Assembly (NCBI GenBank): GCA_016210825.1
Contig: JACQTM010000205.1
Location: 1-5,018 of the forward strand
Source: Hyphomicrobiales bacterium
GTDB lineage: Bacteria > Pseudomonadota > Alphaproteobacteria > Rhizobiales > Xanthobacteraceae
DNA length: 5,018 bases
Reading direction: 5' to 3'
In this document: positions 3,724 to 5,018 of the stretch, piece by piece
How the letters are laid out: the number at the start of each line of letters is the position of its first letter
How positions within the stretch are numbered: the stretch's first letter is position 1
Notes under the pieces: model-generated
What the model saw: only the letters and a program-made list of their open reading frames with translations
Told to the model about the DNA's origin: nothing
The model's database searches: none
Program-made: the position numbers and the translations under genes

Positions 3724-5018
3724 TTAGTATCCCGCGGCTAAAGCCCCGCGCATGCGCGGATCGGCAGCGCCGATGAAGCCGCCGCGCGTAACCTCGATCG
3801 AATTCGCCGACGTTCCAAGCGGCCGTACGACGACCGTATGCCCGCGGGATTTAAGCGCTTCGATCACTGTCTCACGCATGCCCGGCTCGACCACGGTCTC
3901 GTCGGGCAGCCATTGGTGATGAATGCGCCGGGCGGTCACGGCTTGCGCGACATTCATGCGGAAGTCGATGACATTCACGATGACCTGGAGCACGGCCGTG
4001 ATGATGCGGCTTCCGCCCGGCGATCCGGTCACGAGAAACGGCCTGCCGTCTTTGAGCACAATGGTCGGCGTCATGGATGAGAGCGGCCGCTTACCCGGTC
4101 CCGGCGCATTGGCCGCGCCGCCAACAAGCCCGAATGCATTCGGCGCGCCCGGCTTGGCGGCGAAGTCGTCGAGCTCGTTATTGAGAAGAACTCCCGTGCC
4201 ATCGGCAACCAGCCCGAGGCCATAGCTCAAATTAAGCGTATAGGTATTGGCGACCGCATTGCCGAAGCGGTCGATCACCGAAAAATGCGTCGTGTTGTCG
4301 CCTTCGTGCGCGGCCGGGCTGCCGGCGCGGATGTCGCGCGAGGGCGTGGCACGGTCAAGGTCGATCGCGGCGCGCAATTCCTTTGCGTAGCGCTTGGAAA
4401 TCAGTCCCTTGACCGGCACCGGAACGATATCGGCGTCGCCAAGATGCTCGGCGCGATCCGCGTAGGCACGTTTCATGGTCTCGACCATGCGATGCAACAT
4501 TTCCGGACTGCCGGCGCCGGGATTACGTAAATTGAATCCCTCAAGGACATTCAGCATCTCAATCAGATGCACGCCGCCGGACGACGGCGGCGGCATGGAA
4601 ACGATTGCATGGCCGCGGTAACTCCCGCGCAGCGGCCTGCGCTCGATTGCCCGATAGTTTTTCAAGTCTTCGGCGGTCATGATGCCGCCCGCCACACGCA
4701 CGGCTTCGGTGATCTTCTTTGCAATCGCGCCGTCGTAGAACGCCCGTGGCCCTTGGCGTGCGATCGTTTCCAGCGTGTTGGCGAGATCCGTCTGGATCAG
4801 CCGATCTCCGGCTGCCAACGCAACGCCGTTGTCACGCAAAAATATCTTCGCCGATGACGGATAACGCGCAAACCGCGTCTGCGCGCCCGGCAGTGAGTCC
4901 GCCACGTCTCCGTCGATAAAAAATCCCTCGCGCGCGAGCCGGATTGCCGGCGCGAGTAATTGTCCAAGCGTAAATTTACCCGACCCATAGCGGGCATGCG
5001 CAAGCGCGAGACCAGCGA
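3724..5018 (-). CDS. ggt: Gamma-glutamyltransferase / glutathione hydrolase, N-terminal part beyond window
   Basis: The minus-strand frame stays open to the right edge, giving 430 residues of the C-terminal part. The start lies outside; the GTG at 4905 is internal, since family sequence (QLLAPAIRLAREGF) continues upstream of it. Gamma-glutamyltransferase is an N-terminal-nucleophile enzyme that hydrolyses or transfers the gamma-glutamyl group of glutathione and related compounds, usually in the periplasm. It cuts itself before a Thr that becomes the nucleophile: here GDN|TTHFSVIDRFGNAVANT, with the Thr codon at 4291-4293. The small subunit would be 189 residues, matching the usual size. Also present are the lid-loop region LLNNELDDFAAKPGAPN, the substrate-binding PLSSMTPT, the oxyanion-type GSPGGSRIIT, IHHQWLPDE and the terminal DPRMRGALAAGY. 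All small-subunit key residues look intact. The substrate-binding Arg of the large subunit and any signal peptide lie outside the window. Confidence 0.95.
   Translation of the reverse strand, partial: AGLALAHARYGSGKFTLGQLLAPAIRLAREGFFIDGDVADSLPGAQTRFARYPSSAKIFLRDNGVALAAGDRLIQTDLANTLETIARQGPRAFYDGAIAKKITEAVRVAGGIMTAEDLKNYRAIERRPLRGSYRGHAIVSMPPPSSGGVHLIEMLNVLEGFNLRNPGAGSPEMLHRMVETMKRAYADRAEHLGDADIVPVPVKGLISKRYAKELRAAIDLDRATPSRDIRAGSPAAHEGDNTTHFSVIDRFGNAVANTYTLNLSYGLGLVADGTGVLLNNELDDFAAKPGAPNAFGLVGGAANAPGPGKRPLSSMTPTIVLKDGRPFLVTGSPGGSRIITAVLQVIVNVIDFRMNVAQAVTARRIHHQWLPDETVVEPGMRETVIEALKSRGHTVVVRPLGTSANSIEVTRGGFIGAADPRMRGALAAGY

Noticed and set aside
3746..3759. Perfect 14-base palindrome CCGCGCATGCGCGG
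   Set aside because: It lies within the gamma-glutamyltransferase codons for DPRMRG and is explained by coding for Arg-Met-Arg in GC-rich DNA. There is no evidence of a separate function.
1..5018. CRISPR array, toxin-antitoxin pair, defence system or complete insertion sequence
   Set aside because: No regularly spaced direct repeats, no paired small genes of those families, and no transposase or recombinase are visible.

Overview
The window looks like part of an alphaproteobacterial chromosome, most likely Bradyrhizobium or a close relative (Hyphomicrobiales, Nitrobacteraceae). The evidence is the codon usage, an alphaproteobacterial-type tRNA-Gly(GCC) 3' end, a GCCCGCC/GGCGGGC hairpin repeat of a kind I associate with this group, and the style of the proteins. 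No species can be named from the sequence alone.

Layout. (1) 1-745: the first 25 codons of an isochorismatase-type hydrolase, broken off, run in frame into a complete exported lipocalin-like protein (169-687). That gene has its own strong ribosome binding site and ends at a clear intrinsic terminator. (2) 746-1194: about 450 bases with no gene I can support. (3) 1195-1241: the 3' part of a tRNA-Gly(GCC) gene, cut at the anticodon loop. This is the expected mark of one end of an integrated element. (4) 1315-1368: on the minus strand, a scrap of the C-terminus of a second gamma-glutamyltransferase. (5) 1369-1722: a mostly non-coding stretch with a possible gene-start remnant and a leader that can fold in two ways, ahead of a 63-residue zinc-ribbon protein (1723-1914). 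(6) 2172-2698: a four-helix membrane protein gene broken by one stop codon and one single-base frameshift. (7) 2755-2849: a nested palindromic repeat. (8) 2962-3708: an intact TauE/SafE-family permease. (9) 3724-5018: a convergent gamma-glutamyltransferase gene that runs off the right edge and so lacks its N-terminal part.

Interpretation. The left half is a scar zone with several cut gene ends, a cut tRNA gene and a decayed membrane protein gene, consistent with repeated integration and deletion at a tRNA-Gly site. The right half is ordinary, well-kept chromosome. The permease and the gamma-glutamyltransferase face each other with 15 bases between them and are not an operon. A shared sulfur theme (glutathione breakdown, sulfur-anion export) is possible but unproven. 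I do not see a new multi-gene system. The most informative observations are the tRNA-Gly fragment, the second gamma-glutamyltransferase C-terminus and the zinc-ribbon leader.
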